Shown: positions 34,887 to 45,395 of the stretch, one piece after another
Layout: every line of letters begins with the position of its first letter
How positions within the stretch are numbered: the stretch's first letter is position 1
From: Diphasiastrum complanatum
Lineage: Eukaryota > Streptophyta > Lycopodiopsida > Lycopodiales > Lycopodiaceae
Assembly (NCBI GenBank): GCA_029204225.1
Contig: CM055111.1
Coordinates: 13,742,477-13,806,476, forward strand
DNA: 64,000 nucleotides
Reading direction: 5' to 3'
Notes under the pieces: model-generated
What the model was told of the DNA's origin: nothing
Seen by the model: only the letters and a program-made list of their open reading frames with translations
Databases searched by the model: none
Made by a program: the position numbers and the translations under genes

Positions 34887-35790
34887 TCAAATGTAGGCAG
34901 TCGAACAATTTCTATTTGACATTTTTGAGCTCTCAAGCTCCTTGACATAGGACGAACTGTTTTTGTTCTCTTGTTTGTTCAGTGCTGATTTATTCCTCGG
35001 GTTCAGGTGACAATCCATGGCTGCATGACCCTTCTTGTGGCAGTGGATACACTCAATTTTTGGATTGAGCCAACATGTGTCAACTATGTGCCCATCTCGT
35101 CTGCATCTCACGCAAGTCTTCTTTTCTCCACCTTGTTGTTTCAACCTCCCCTCTACTTACTGATCATGATCCTGCCTTTGATTCACCTCCCTCTTAGGCT
35201 TGAATGGTTTCTTGGATTTTTCTCTATTGTCGTAGAGGGCCTAGTCAGAACCATCCTTGTGATCAAGGTGTTCTCTTGCCTCAACTTCCTCTTGAATCTC
35301 GACAATTGCCTTTTCGAGGGTCATTGTAGGATCTTTCGCAAGCAGGGTTCTGTTGTCTGGAAAAATCTGGGTAAGGCTCTCAATAGGTAAGTGAGCTGCT
35401 TCTCAATTGACACTGTGTTCTTTGCTCCAGAGTTATGTAGTGATAGAAATAGATCCTTCATCTTCCTTACAAAGGAAGTGAGGTCTTTCCCATCCCATTG
35501 TAGATTTGTCAGCTGATCTTCCAGCATCATTATTTGACTTCTTGATTTCGTTTGAAATCTCGTGAGTAGTGTATCCCACATCTCCTTAGCTTTGGAGAGT
35601 GTAGCCAGGTCAAGTGTGAGACTATCTTTGATGGATGAAGATAACAAGGCTACTGCCTTGTCATTTTTCTCCCTCCACTCGCGTAGCTCTTTGCCTAATG
35701 TCGTAGGCATCTATTTTGTGCCATCCACCCAAGGGAATAAACCTTCACCTTTGAGTATCAAAGATGTCTTAACTTTCCAGGCTAGAAAGT
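34887..35790 (-). pseudogene. Gag of copia element H with two zinc knuckles
   Basis: A UBN2-type gag: KELREWREKNDKAVALL, then LSKAKEMWDTLLTRFQTKS, LTNLQWDGKDLTSFVRKM and QLTYLLRALPRFF. After a break near 35320 come CVRCRRDGHIVDTC and CIHCHKKGHAAMDC, two CCHC knuckles in tandem (34887-35144). Stop codons separate the parts. Confidence 0.85.
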
Positions 35791-35949
35791 TAGATCCCGA
35801 AGAATCTAGAACTATAAATATCTTGCTCTGTATGCTGTTGATTGAAGACATTGCTTCTGAAGTGCATTCTCTTGTTGATGGTTGTTTGTTTGAATGCTTG
35901 GCCTCCTGGATCTAATAACCTTTGGCTATGTCTAATTATGACAAGGTAG

Positions 35950-35962
35950 GCTCTGATATCAC
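35950..35962 (-). other. Primer-binding site of copia element H
   Basis: Immediately inside the 5' LTR the minus strand reads gtgatatcagagcc, one base from the conserved tggtatcagagcc that pairs with the initiator tRNA-Met. Confidence 0.75.
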
Positions 35963-36899
35963 TGATGTCATGAATCATGCGAATGGTAGTCGCAAAAAAC
36001 ACAACAATTCGGATGGATTTCAAATGTGATTGCTGGTCACTGTTAGCTGTATCATTCCTACAGTCCTCCAAAATGTAGATTTCACTGTTGTACTACATTA
36101 ACAGATTAATGTAGCATTCAACAAAATTCAAACCAAGGTGTGGAATTAAATGAACAAGTGAATTTGAATAGCAGCAGACTAATTTACATTCAAGATCAGA
36201 CAAGATAAGAGTGATATGTGCGCAACGGTTACAAAAATTATCTATTGATTCTTCTGATTCTTCAAGCATTGCATGCAGATCCACGATGTGCGTTGGCTTG
36301 AGAGAAATACAGTTCTCCCATGAGTAATGTCTCACTTACCAACGGACTTGTGGATCTATAGATCCTATGCAGAATTGTCTCGCACGCAGGCAGACGTGTA
36401 TTCTGTCTGTGTGTCTTCTTGCTTACTAGCATAAGACTACTTCATGTGTGTGTATCAAGTATCATCCATAAAGTATTTAGTTGCATCGTGTAACTTCTAG
36501 ATTAGCGTGATTAAACATCTACAACTAATCACAATTACAAGAGTGGTAGATTAGTCACGACCTAGAGTGTATCTACAGACGTCATGCTATTAGATCAGAT
36601 ATTTGTACTTTTGGGTACTTGCATGATCTTGCTAGTCCTTTTTGGAGCGTGAGGACAGAAAAGGTGTCGCGACATTTTCATGTCACCTCGAGTCGTTTGA
36701 CTTTCTCGTCGTCTGGCTTTCTCCTGCTGTACCGCAAAAAATTCTCTTTCGCAAATTTTTCGTATTCATGTCTTTTCGTCAGGGTGTTCGCGAACATTTT
36801 CGCTTCATGTCTTTTGACTTTCGCATTCGCGAACATTTTTGTCAGGCAGAGGGCTGAAGGCTAGCAAAGCTTTGGTAATAGAAGCATTTTGTTTCTTCA
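35963..36899 (-). repeat. 5' LTR of copia element H
   Basis: The partner of 30726-31671. Long shared blocks include aaaaaacacaacaattcgga, ttacattcaagatcagaca and ctagcaaagctttggtaata. Its outer edge touches cctct at 36900-36904. The gypsy frame reads from KPCQLAKEV into this LTR, making an accidental fusion frame at 36805-36990. Confidence 0.92.
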
Positions 36900-36905
36900 C
36901 CTCTT

Positions 36906-37660
36906 TGGCTAACTGACAAGGTTTACCCTCAACCACATAAGACTCGACAAATGGCTTGAGTTTTGGCCAATAAAACTCTCTTCTAACCAAGTCTAAAGTG
37001 GTATTTCATGAGGTTATTCAAATGGAAAAACATTTTTCAATTCAATTAAAATCTTATTCTTCTCAATTTGTTCCTGATCTAAGTCCACTGAGTTAAGAAT
37101 CTTTGACAATTCACAACTACTTAGATGCATTTCAAAGCAATCCAAAATGGGTTTGGCAAACAAAGAATAAGCTTCATACTGTGAATCATCAAAAACTTCC
37201 ATTACATTAGCAATTGAAGTCATCCCAGATGGATGTACATATATGTCACCAAATAATGTAACTACTTCCTTACCATCCTGAAAAGAGAGCACATGCTTTT
37301 CAAAATCTATATCAAGAGGATTTCTTAAGTAACCACTCATACCCTAGAATTATGTCTGTACGTGCTAAATTTAAAACATGAAAATCTATTAACTCTCTGT
37401 AATCTTGTATCCAAACTGGGATTTTTGGAACTTTGACATCTCATGTCTCCAACTGTGCACCTAAAGCTAGATATACTTTATATCTATGATCATTGCCTTT
37501 AGTTTCCGAGCTGAGTTTTTGCACAAGACCAGAGTCAATAAAATTATGAGTTGAACCACTCTCTACCAATATACTCACTTCATGTCTTTTAACAACGTCG
37601 TTCAAACGAAATAATTCATTAGGCAAGAATGAAGCAGTACTGAATGAACATTCACAATTA
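36906..37660 (-). pseudogene. Protease, spacer and zinc-finger start of gypsy III
   Basis: 37441-37626 reads EVSILVESGSTHNFIDSGLV, the retropepsin signature with Asp changed to Glu (VESG for VDSG). 37014-37340 (MSGYLRNPLDIDFEKHVLSF) covers the protease end and linker. At 36906-36990 MVRREFYWPKLKPFVESYVV and CQLAKEV form the integrase zinc-finger region. The RT and RNase H that should separate the last two are deleted. Confidence 0.7.
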
Positions 37661-38160
37661 ACCTAACAGTAGATAGATCTGAATCACACCTATGCACAAT
37701 GAATAGGACGAAGGTTATTTTTCTGAATTTTTTAGGGTTTTGATGGTTTTTTGGTGTTCTCTTCAGAGCTCGACCACGTCCAAATCTTGAGCTCTCAACC
37801 GTGCCACTCCATTACGCTCTCGACCGAGGCTGAATACTCCATCACGTTTCCATACCATCTCAACCGACTGTTATTCATTCAAAATCTCCAACAGGTCTCC
37901 ATTGCATCTTGACCAAGCCAGCAGTTGCTCAGATTTCGACCTCGCCAGCACGCGCTAAGATTTCAACTGGGTCCTAAATGGGGTAACTCGACCGTGCCTT
38001 ACCTCCGTCAGCACTCGACCAACACCTCCATTACACGCTCGACCGAGTCGGACCTCCATCACCATCTCGACCGAGCTTTACCTCCATCCACTCTCAACCC
38101 TCGCATATTAAATGAAAGTGTGTCTTTCGTTTTGAAGGTACAGACTCAATATTAAAGTAT
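37661..38160 (+). repeat. Degenerate array of ctcgaccgag / acctccat motifs
   Basis: From about 37770 to 38100 the words ctcgaccgag, ctcgaccg, ctcaaccg and acctccatcac alternate every 20-45 bp in degenerate form. The motif resembles the tandem leader repeats at 61430-61960, which belong to a gypsy element. It may be the leftover leader of such an element. Confidence 0.45.
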
Positions 38161-38279
38161 CTAGTCGTAAAAAAACAAAAATAAATAAATAAACAAAATA
38201 CACTATCTACGAAAATAAATAATATACACAATCTACAAAACAATGTGTATGATATTGGTAGCGAAGACTGTCATTTTTT

Positions 38280-38990
38280 TTGTTCAAATGTATGAGCGAA
38301 CAATGTATGAGTGAAAAAAATGTATGAGCAAAAAAATGTATGGGCGAAAAATGCGATGGTTCATTGTGTCGCAGTTTTTGCTTTCCAAAATGGTAAATTG
38401 AGCAACATAACAAATTCCAAAAATAGTGTCATATTTCTCACAAACTATCATAAAAATTATAAATGCGAAGGTGCTAGGTTTTCCGCATATTTCCAATATG
38501 CTGTTAACATGGAAACATGGTGGAAACAAAGGAACATAACAAAATGATATGCAACATACTAGCGAAATATTATTATTTTTTGCAAATTTCCCGAAGGTCA
38601 AAGATGGAACGAAGGTAAGTCTCAAGAATGCAAAGGTTGGAGTGTTGCAATTTCCGTGTTTCGAAAAATGGTGGATTTACTTACCATACCATATTCCAAA
38701 ACAGTGTCACATTTTTCGTAAGAAATATAGTGACTTATTGATGAAGCGAAGGTGCCGACATTTTTGCAAAAAAAAATGCAACGGGAAATACAAATGTAGC
38801 GGTGTCATCTTTTTTGCACATTTTTGCGAAGGTGAAGGATTGACCAATAGTGGAAATAACAAGTTGGATGAAATGTGAACAGTGTCGCAAATTTCGTTAC
38901 AACATATGGGCAAAAAATACGAAGGTGCAAGTGTCGCAAATTTCGCAAACTACAGTGGAGATTATTGGACCAAAGGTGACGAGTTTTTCA
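38280..38990. repeat. Low-complexity region of gcgaaggtg and ttcgcaaa words
   Basis: Words such as gcgaaggtgc, gtgtcgca, tttcgcaaa, gtatgagcgaa and atttttgcg recur throughout at irregular spacing. The same vocabulary is found at 54330-54810 and 55380-55720. The 109- and 113-codon frames here are repeat by-products without domains. Confidence 0.5.
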
Positions 38991-38992
38991 AA

Positions 38993-40150
38993 CTAGATGA
39001 AATGTGAACAATGTCGGAAATTTTGCATGTTTCGCAAAAACTGGACTTGCCTTACTCGAGTATCAAGTAAATGTCCTTCAAGATTGACTAACTGAAGTGA
39101 TCCATTGTTAAAAACTTCTATGAGTTTGTAAGGTCCCATCCATCTGGTATGTAATTTTCCAAGAGAGAACATGTGTCTGTTATCATACAGAAGCACGTAG
39201 TCCCCTCGTTTTATTTTTATTTTTTTAATAGATTGATCGAAAAAAAATTCTTTTATTCTGAACTCGTTCAGTCTCAATTAATGAAAGACGACGATCCTCC
39301 TCCAGTTGCGCCAAAGCTATCATTCGCTCTCGGAGACTATACTGTTCATCCATTTGCTCTTCATTACTAATGCAAAATGTCGGAACTTCGAATTCTATTG
39401 GTAATATGGGATGCATTCCATACACAAGATAGTATGGAATCTACATAGTTGTGATCTTTTCGGCAGTTTTGTATGCCCATAAGACAGATGGTAACTTCTG
39501 ATCCCAATCAGAAGAATGCGTTTCCGTTACTTTATTTAGAATTTTACACAAAATCCCGGTTGCCCGTTCCGTAAGCCCATTTGCTTTAGGATTATATGGA
39601 GTGGTTTGGCGATGTGTAATGGAGAAGTATGATAACATAGCCTCGATGGTCTGTTAAGGGAATGGGTTCCCCTATTGCTAACGAGTTCTAAGGGACATCC
39701 ATAACGTGTAATAATGTTTTGGAATAAAAACTTTGCTACAGCCTTAGTGTCATTTTTAATTGTGGCTTCGGCCTCTACCATCTTGGTAGCATAGTCTGTA
39801 GCAACAAGAATGTAACGTCGACGAGTTTTACGAGTGATCGATTTGATAGGCCCTACAAAATCTATCCCCCACTTCTCAAAAAGTGCTAAGAGAATAATCG
39901 GAGTAAGTGGCCAATGTGTCGCGAAGCTAGGTTTTCCCATCCTCTGACATGCATCACATTTTTGAATGAAGAATTTAACATCTCTATAGACGGTAGGCCA
40001 CCAATATTTAGCATTAAGGATCTTTCTTGCAGTATTTTTAAGAGCATAGTGACCCCCCAAATCTTTCTCATATAATGCACTTATTACAGTGGTCGTCTCG
40101 GTTGGTTTTACCCATCGGCGAAGGCTATCGTCAACTCCTAATTTATACAA
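38993..40150 (-). pseudogene. Integrase, gypsy element IV
   Basis: HYALKNTARKILNAKYWWPT and CDACQRMGKP give the zinc finger; KWGIDFVGPI the first catalytic Asp; GCPLELVSNRGTHSLN the second position, where Asp has become Asn; NGLTERATG, in another frame, the Glu. The C-terminal part (38993-39277) reads RGDYVLLYDNR, WMGPYKLIEV and GHLLDTRV, the usual GPY/F module. Frameshifts at 39640 and 39440. Confidence 0.87.
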
Positions 40151-40237
40151 TATTTTATTTATAATCGTATAAGGTCCTACTTTTGAAAGGAAAACAATCT
40201 TTTGCTGTTTATTAAAATGATCAGGATAAATTTGGTC

Positions 40238-40720
40238 CTATAAAAAGTTAATAATGTCCATATAAATTGATGTTTCCGATTGAATACGCATTATATTTTC
40301 ATCCAGATATTCATCAGAAATGGGATCAAACTGATTTTTCGTTTGGAGGCGGGATATATAATCAACATTTTGATGATCCTTGTCTCTTCTTAATTCTACT
40401 TCATAATTACACTCATCTAATAACAATACCCATCTAGCTACCCTACCCGAAAGATGAGGTTTATTCACTAAATGTTTCAATGCATAGTGTAACTACATGA
40501 AAAACAAAAGGGTATCCTGAAAGATAATGTCTATGTTTCTTTACTGAATAAATCATTCCTGGTGCTTCACGCTCTGTAGCAGAATAGTTCTTTTCTGATG
40601 CTGCAAGTTGTCTACCCGCATAATAAATTGGATAATCTATATTTTGGTCATCTTTTTGACTAAGCACTACACCTATTGCAAATGATGATTTATCTACATA
40701 TACATGGAACTTTTTAGCCC
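40238..40720 (-). pseudogene. RNase H, gypsy element IV
   Basis: FHVYVDKSSFAIGVVLSQ, YYAGRQLAASEKNYSATERE and KHRHYLSGYPF follow the Ty3/gypsy RNase H pattern (the initial Asp is in YVDKSS). The next block, SGRVARWVLLLDECNYEVE, with KDHQNVDYISR, is the standard RNase H end. A stop near 40495 breaks the frame. Confidence 0.85.
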
Positions 40721-40899
40721 AATCTGGAGGTCTAACTCCAGTTGCTTCTGCTAATGATTGTTTTAACTTATCAAAAGCTTGCTGATGTTCTTGTGACCAA
40801 TGATACTCAACAAATTTTTTTAATAAGCTTGTTAAAGGAGTTACTACTATGGCATAATCCTTAATTATCCTACGATAATATCCTATGTGTCCTAGAAAA

Positions 40900-41669
40900 C
40901 CTCTAAGCTCTCATAAATTGGTTGGTTCTAGTAGCTCTAAAATCATTTTCACTTTTTCGATGTCGGCTTGAATGCCATCCTTTGAAATTTATGTCCTAAC
41001 AGGATGATTTCCCTCATGCCAAAATAACACTTGGTCTGATGCAATTTAAGAGATGTCTCTTGACATCTTCTCAATGTCTTTTCTAATGCGTCTAAGTGGT
41101 CTTTAGTTGATGAATAGACACAGAAGTCATCCATGAAAATTTCTAAAAACTTCCGTAATTTTTTTTTGAAAAATGTTCGTCATCATACGTTGGAATGTGG
41201 CAGGTGCATTACAAAGACCAAAGGGCATTCGCGTATACGCGTACGTCTCCCAATCAGTGGTAAAAGTGGTCTTGGATCTATCTTCCTCCTTAATAAAAAC
41301 TTGATTATAACCTGAGAATCCGTCTAAAAAACTATAACGTTCATGACCAGCTACCTAATCAAGAATGGTATTTGTATAAGGCAGAGGATGATAATCCTTT
41401 GCTATAGCAACATTTAGTTTCCTAAAATCTTGACAAACTCTAATCTTGCCCGTCTTCTTCTTAGGTACTATAACTATCGGTGACACCCACTCACTGCTTA
41501 GAACAGGATATATAATACCCACTCTAAGACATCTATCTAATTCGTCTTTAACTAACAAGGAATACTTCAAATTTAATCTATATTGGCACTCCCTAATAGG
41601 TATTGTTCCCTGAATAAGATCTATTCTATGTTCTCCCCATTTAACTAGTATTCCTATTAAATTGTCCAT
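40900..41669 (-). pseudogene. Reverse transcriptase, gypsy element IV
   Basis: WVSPIVIVPKKKTGKIRVCQ, DFRKLN, FLDGFSGYNQV, MPFGLCNAPATFQRMM and FMDDFCVYS appear in order, the last being the YxDD catalytic motif with both Asp kept. Stops lie after ILD (41355) and in the fingers. The thumb continues with LKLHQTKCYFGMREI and, in another frame, LRGFLGHIGYYRRIIKD. Confidence 0.88.
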
Positions 41670-42009
41670 CGACCAAGCAAATATGTTTTGATATTTCTGA
41701 AGAAGAAATATATACTCTTCACGTTTTTGGTCTGATTGGTGTTTAAATAAATTTTAAATTTTACCTTTATTAATTTCTATTTCTACATAATCTGTCTTAT
41801 CTACCATTCCTTCGGTCAAACTTGCTTTGGTTTTACCCAGAACTTCCCCTGACTCAGATGTTGTTGGTAGTTCCATGTCCTCTTCCTCGTCAATCTCATA
41901 GCATTCTATAAAATTGATCCAAGATTTAGTAAGTCTGGCTAACTCCTCACCTCATCTCAAAAGGTGACCCCCATTGGACTGGCTGTGAGAATGCCTGAAA
42001 AAAATATTT

Positions 42010-42637
42010 GTTTGGTAGACCAATTTATAATAGCATATGCCTGATATACCCATGGTCTTCCAAATAATATTGAATATATTGGTGTATCTACTGGGTTTAT
42101 GGCAAAGAAATTCATAACGAACGTCTCTGTCTCTATAACGACACTAATACCCTTTAGCTCACCTATTGGTATGCATTTGGATGCGTCTGCTAAATGGATT
42201 TCATGGTAAGTAATAGGCTATATATGTTTTTCTAGTCCTAATTTCTTAACCATTGTCTCAGTTATTAAGCTGATACTAGATCTTGAGTCTATTAGTATTC
42301 TATCTATAGTACGATCTCCTATAATAGCACTAATCTTTGGGACTCCACAGTCTTCTCTATCTACATATTCTACTTTATTACTGTATGCAGGTCTACTTAA
42401 TGTGACAAATCTCTCCCCTTTCTCAGTCCTTACGGACTGAAGTCCTTCATCCTCTGAGGTATAGCCCGAGGATGATGTAGGTGTCTCACCTTCATACTTA
42501 TCCTTTTCCCAGGATATCGTAATTCTTTTATGACTTTTCTCCGTCGGTGTCTCCAATATAGACTGTAACTTGGGACAATTCTGAAGGTAATCTCCTTCTT
42601 CTTCCAGTGGGTTATGACATCGGCTTGGTAGAGCCAT
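42010..42637 (-). pseudogene. Second retropepsin, gypsy element IV
   Basis: In another frame the strand reads VPKISAIIGDRTIDRILIDS then RSSISLITETMVKKLGLE, a second protease signature (Asp at 42287-42289), with Arg replacing the Gly of DSG. After a stop near 42218 it continues IHLADASKCIPIGEL and FGRPWVYQAYAIINW, so the full fold is present. It lies 578 bp after the first active site. The acidic linker between (SSSGYTSEDEGLQ) is not protease. Confidence 0.75.
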
Positions 42638-43720
42638 GGTTGTCCTAATAATTTGTACGACGATTCTCTTGTAGTCCTTAATATAATAAAATCCATTAGG
42701 AACTTATGGTCTCCAATATAGACTGTAACTTGGGACAATTCTCCTATCGGTGATCTTCTAGTTGCATCAGCTAACCTTAAATGTCTTAATGTGGGTGCTA
42801 TTCTATGGTGAATACCTAACTCATATGCTGTTTCTTCAGTCATTATATTTACGCTAGATCCGGAATCTATGGGCACACTATCTAAAATATAGCCATTGAT
42901 TACTACCTGAATCTCGGGTTGACCTTCATCACCGTAGTTCACTAGTCCTACTTTGACTAATGGTAACTTCGCTTTTCTTTTGTTTTTCCTTTGCAAAAAT
43001 TGCTTAATTTCTTTCTTATAATATTGATTATCCTCTAATAATCGTTTAAAAGTTATATTGGGCATTTTGGAGACAAGGTCTTCCACTATATCATATGAAC
43101 AATATATAAGTGACGATAGATCTCTAGGTATCTCGCTACTTGTAACTGGATCTGAGAATGTTACTTTTTTAACTCTTCTGATTTCTTCGTCTAAAAGCTT
43201 TTTAGCTTCCGAACTAATATCAACATCATAATGTTTTTCAATAGGCCTATCAAGGTCTAATTCTTTACTATTAGAAATTTCTACTGGTTGTTTTGCGACT
43301 TTCACTTTTTCTATCGCGTTTTTCGCAGATTTCATTTTCTTAATGTTCTTTTTATCTTTAAGAGTTGAAACATCTTTACTACTTCCAATAGTTACTTTAT
43401 TCATCTCTACATCTAAATTAGGCCATTGATGGTCTTGATCTTGTGATTCGGACTCTACTTCTATCCTTTGAACTACCATGTCAGTGTTAGTTTTAGATGG
43501 CCGAAGCTCATCTTCTCTAGGCAAGTTTACAAACCTCGGTTTAGACCGCGACTGTTGTGGCTGAGGACATTTAGCAGTGACATGCCCTTCACCTTTACAG
43601 TTAGCACAGAGCGGCACATATCCTAATGACCTCTTGGGTTCAGGACAATCAGACAAATAGAAACTCGGGTCTCCGCAATTATAGCACGAACCCCTTACTT
43701 TGGGTGGAGGAGTGGAATCT
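42430..43720 (-). pseudogene. Gag C-terminus and first retropepsin, gypsy element IV
   Basis: Two zinc knuckles lie at about 43590-43690 (CYNCGDPSFYLSDC and CANCKGEGHVTAKC, with a missing His in the first). A lysine-rich stretch follows, then ILDSVPIDSGSSVNIMTEET with the catalytic Asp at 42865-42867, LRLADATRRSP, and LLGQPWLYQADVITHWKK, the end of the protease fold. The frame is open for 408 codons (43656-42430), unusually long for such an old element. It leaves the protease frame at about 42580, exactly where a 34-bp repeat of protease sequence sits. Confidence 0.85.
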
Positions 43721-43908
43721 CTTTCCCTCCTCTACGCAAAATAGTGTATTGTTGACCAGTAAGTGGTTTTAGTATAATATTCTTTTGATTAGTGGGAGTT
43801 GTAGTATCCTCCTCATGATTATTAACCAGACAGAGGAATAATTCCTCTTCTAAATAGTTAGTCTGTAAACTGGGACAGTTAGTGTTAGAATGACCTTCCA
43901 GTTAGAAT

Positions 43909-44173
43909 TGTGTTACTGTACTGTGGGTCCTATCAGTTGATAAGGATCAGTTGGCCTCACCACGAGGCAAGTCGATGGGACACGCGTCCCACCAACGACA
44001 ACTTGGGTCATGCATGGGTTGCCTAAGTGAACAACTATATATACAGTGTAATTTCATTTTTGAGAAATACAGTTGCTATGTGAGCTTGCTGTGGAGAGTG
44101 TTTTCTGTCTATGTTACTGTGTAACATGATTTGTGTTCCTGTTCGAAGCAAATTCTAAGCTGGTATCAGAGCC
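43909..44173 (+). mobile_element. LTR with TATA-like box and primer-binding site
   Basis: It begins tgttactgtactg at 43909, contains ctatatatacagtg near 44034, and ends before tggtatcagagcc at 44161-44173, an exact initiator tRNA-Met primer-binding site. The LTR is about 250 bp. The leader that follows has no gag; copia RNase H appears at 45.4 kb instead. Confidence 0.65.
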
Positions 44174-45395
44174 GTACAAGGAGTGTATTGTGCATCGTCG
44201 TTGAAGAGAGCTTCGGGAGAACTGTCTTCTGAGAGTTCGGGGTTTACAGCGGGTTGAAGACGAAAGGAGAAACACTGGTGCAGAGAGTTTAGCACACAGA
44301 AGCTTGGTGAGCTTGAGACTGTGTGAGGATTCAGAGACAAGGGTTGTCGGCTGAATCAGAACCTCAGCAAACGGAATTTTGAAATTCCGAAGCAGGCTAT
44401 TTGGTGTTTGCAGTCAATGTGCATTCAATCGGACACAGTTTGACAAACGGATTGAAGCATCAGAGTCCTAGCAGTAGGGCGACCTTAGAGCAAGAAGATA
44501 GGCCTGTCAGAACACTGTGAATTGGAAGCTAAGAAGGGATTTGTGTGAAAAACCCTGGTCTGGGGTTTGGGACAAAATCAGAGATTTCTCTCTATTCTAA
44601 ACCATTTTGCAAGATGTAAAAACCCAGAGGAGGGCGCCCTAGCAGTGCGAATCAGGTCTGAAGTAACTGTGGATAGCCCCGCTTCAGTCGTGAAGAAATC
44701 AGAATACTTTGGTGACAGCCATAGCTACAGTTCGTGGAAGAGAGAGAGTCGGAGGAGGTCGCGGGTCTGTTCGCGCGAGGAACCAAGGCAAACGCGTAGT
44801 GCTATGGAGTGGACATCGTTTGCAAGAGTTTTCATTAGTGCACAGAAGTGTTCAGAACCGTTGGATAGAAAACTTTCAAGATCGACGGTTGAGATCGCGC
44901 TACCCAGGAGGGATATCCACAGTTGGATCAGAATCGACCATTGGATGGAGTCTGAAGAGTTGTTGAAGAGGGCCCTGAAGAAGTGAAATGCATTTTGGCC
45001 TTCAACTTCATTAAAAAATTTCAAAGTGAAAGTTGAGCTAGGTCCCTTCACAAGTGAAGAGTGAAATTTCTTCAAAGTGAAGAAACAGTTCAAAAACAAG
45101 GAAAATCCCTATTTTTGGGTCCTTTGCCCGTTTTGACCCAAACGAAAGGCTATAATCTCAAAACGAAAGGCACCCAGACTGTACCTGCAAGTACGGTACA
45201 GCAAAACAGAGTGATTGCAGCGGAGAAAGTGTTCGGAGTGCGCCAAAAGTGATTTCACCATTCCACTGGGCACGCAGTTGGGAGTTGACGATTGAGTGCA
45301 TTTCAGAAGGCGACGCCGATCTGGCTTTCAAACTCAAATCTGTGCGTCTGTACAATGGCACGAAGTGTCGACCTTATAGGAATGATCACCGGCCT
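44174..45395 (+). other. Leader-like region after the LTR
   Basis: About 1.2 kb of G/A-rich sequence between the primer-binding site and an RNase H scrap. The frames at 44567-45582 are serine- and arginine-rich and without domains. A short reading, LKSVRLYNGTKC, at 45330-45366 could be a gag start but is too short to call. Confidence 0.35.

Larger units (their letters stand above)
30726..36899 (-). mobile_element. Full-length Ty1/copia element (H) nested in gypsy III
   Basis: 6174 bp with two LTRs (30726-31671 and 35963-36899), a 5-bp direct target duplication cctct at 30721-30725 and 36900-36904, a primer-binding site next to the 5' LTR, a purine-rich tract next to the 3' LTR, and the order gag, protease, integrase, RT, RNase H. 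The LTRs differ at roughly one base in ten, so the insertion is old. Several stops, frameshifts and a changed RT active site make it non-functional. Confidence 0.93.
29762..37660 (-). mobile_element. Ty3/gypsy element III, split by a copia insertion
   Basis: Gypsy protease and the integrase zinc finger lie at 36906-37660, while the integrase core and C-terminal chromo-like part lie at 29762-30652, same strand and order. Between them sits the complete copia element 30726-36899. Removing it still leaves a gap: the RT and RNase H are not present on either side. Confidence 0.8.
38993..43900 (-). mobile_element. Ty3/gypsy element IV, minus strand, two protease domains
   Basis: Order from high to low coordinate: zinc knuckles, retropepsin 1, retropepsin 2, RT, RNase H, integrase. 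Frames are interrupted by stops but the domain order is complete. LTRs were not recognised on either side; on the high side a plus-strand LTR begins at 43909. Confidence 0.85.

Noticed and set aside
44567-44986. 139-codon plus-strand frame as a gag
   Set aside because: Lies in the leader after an LTR but shows no gag motif or zinc knuckle.
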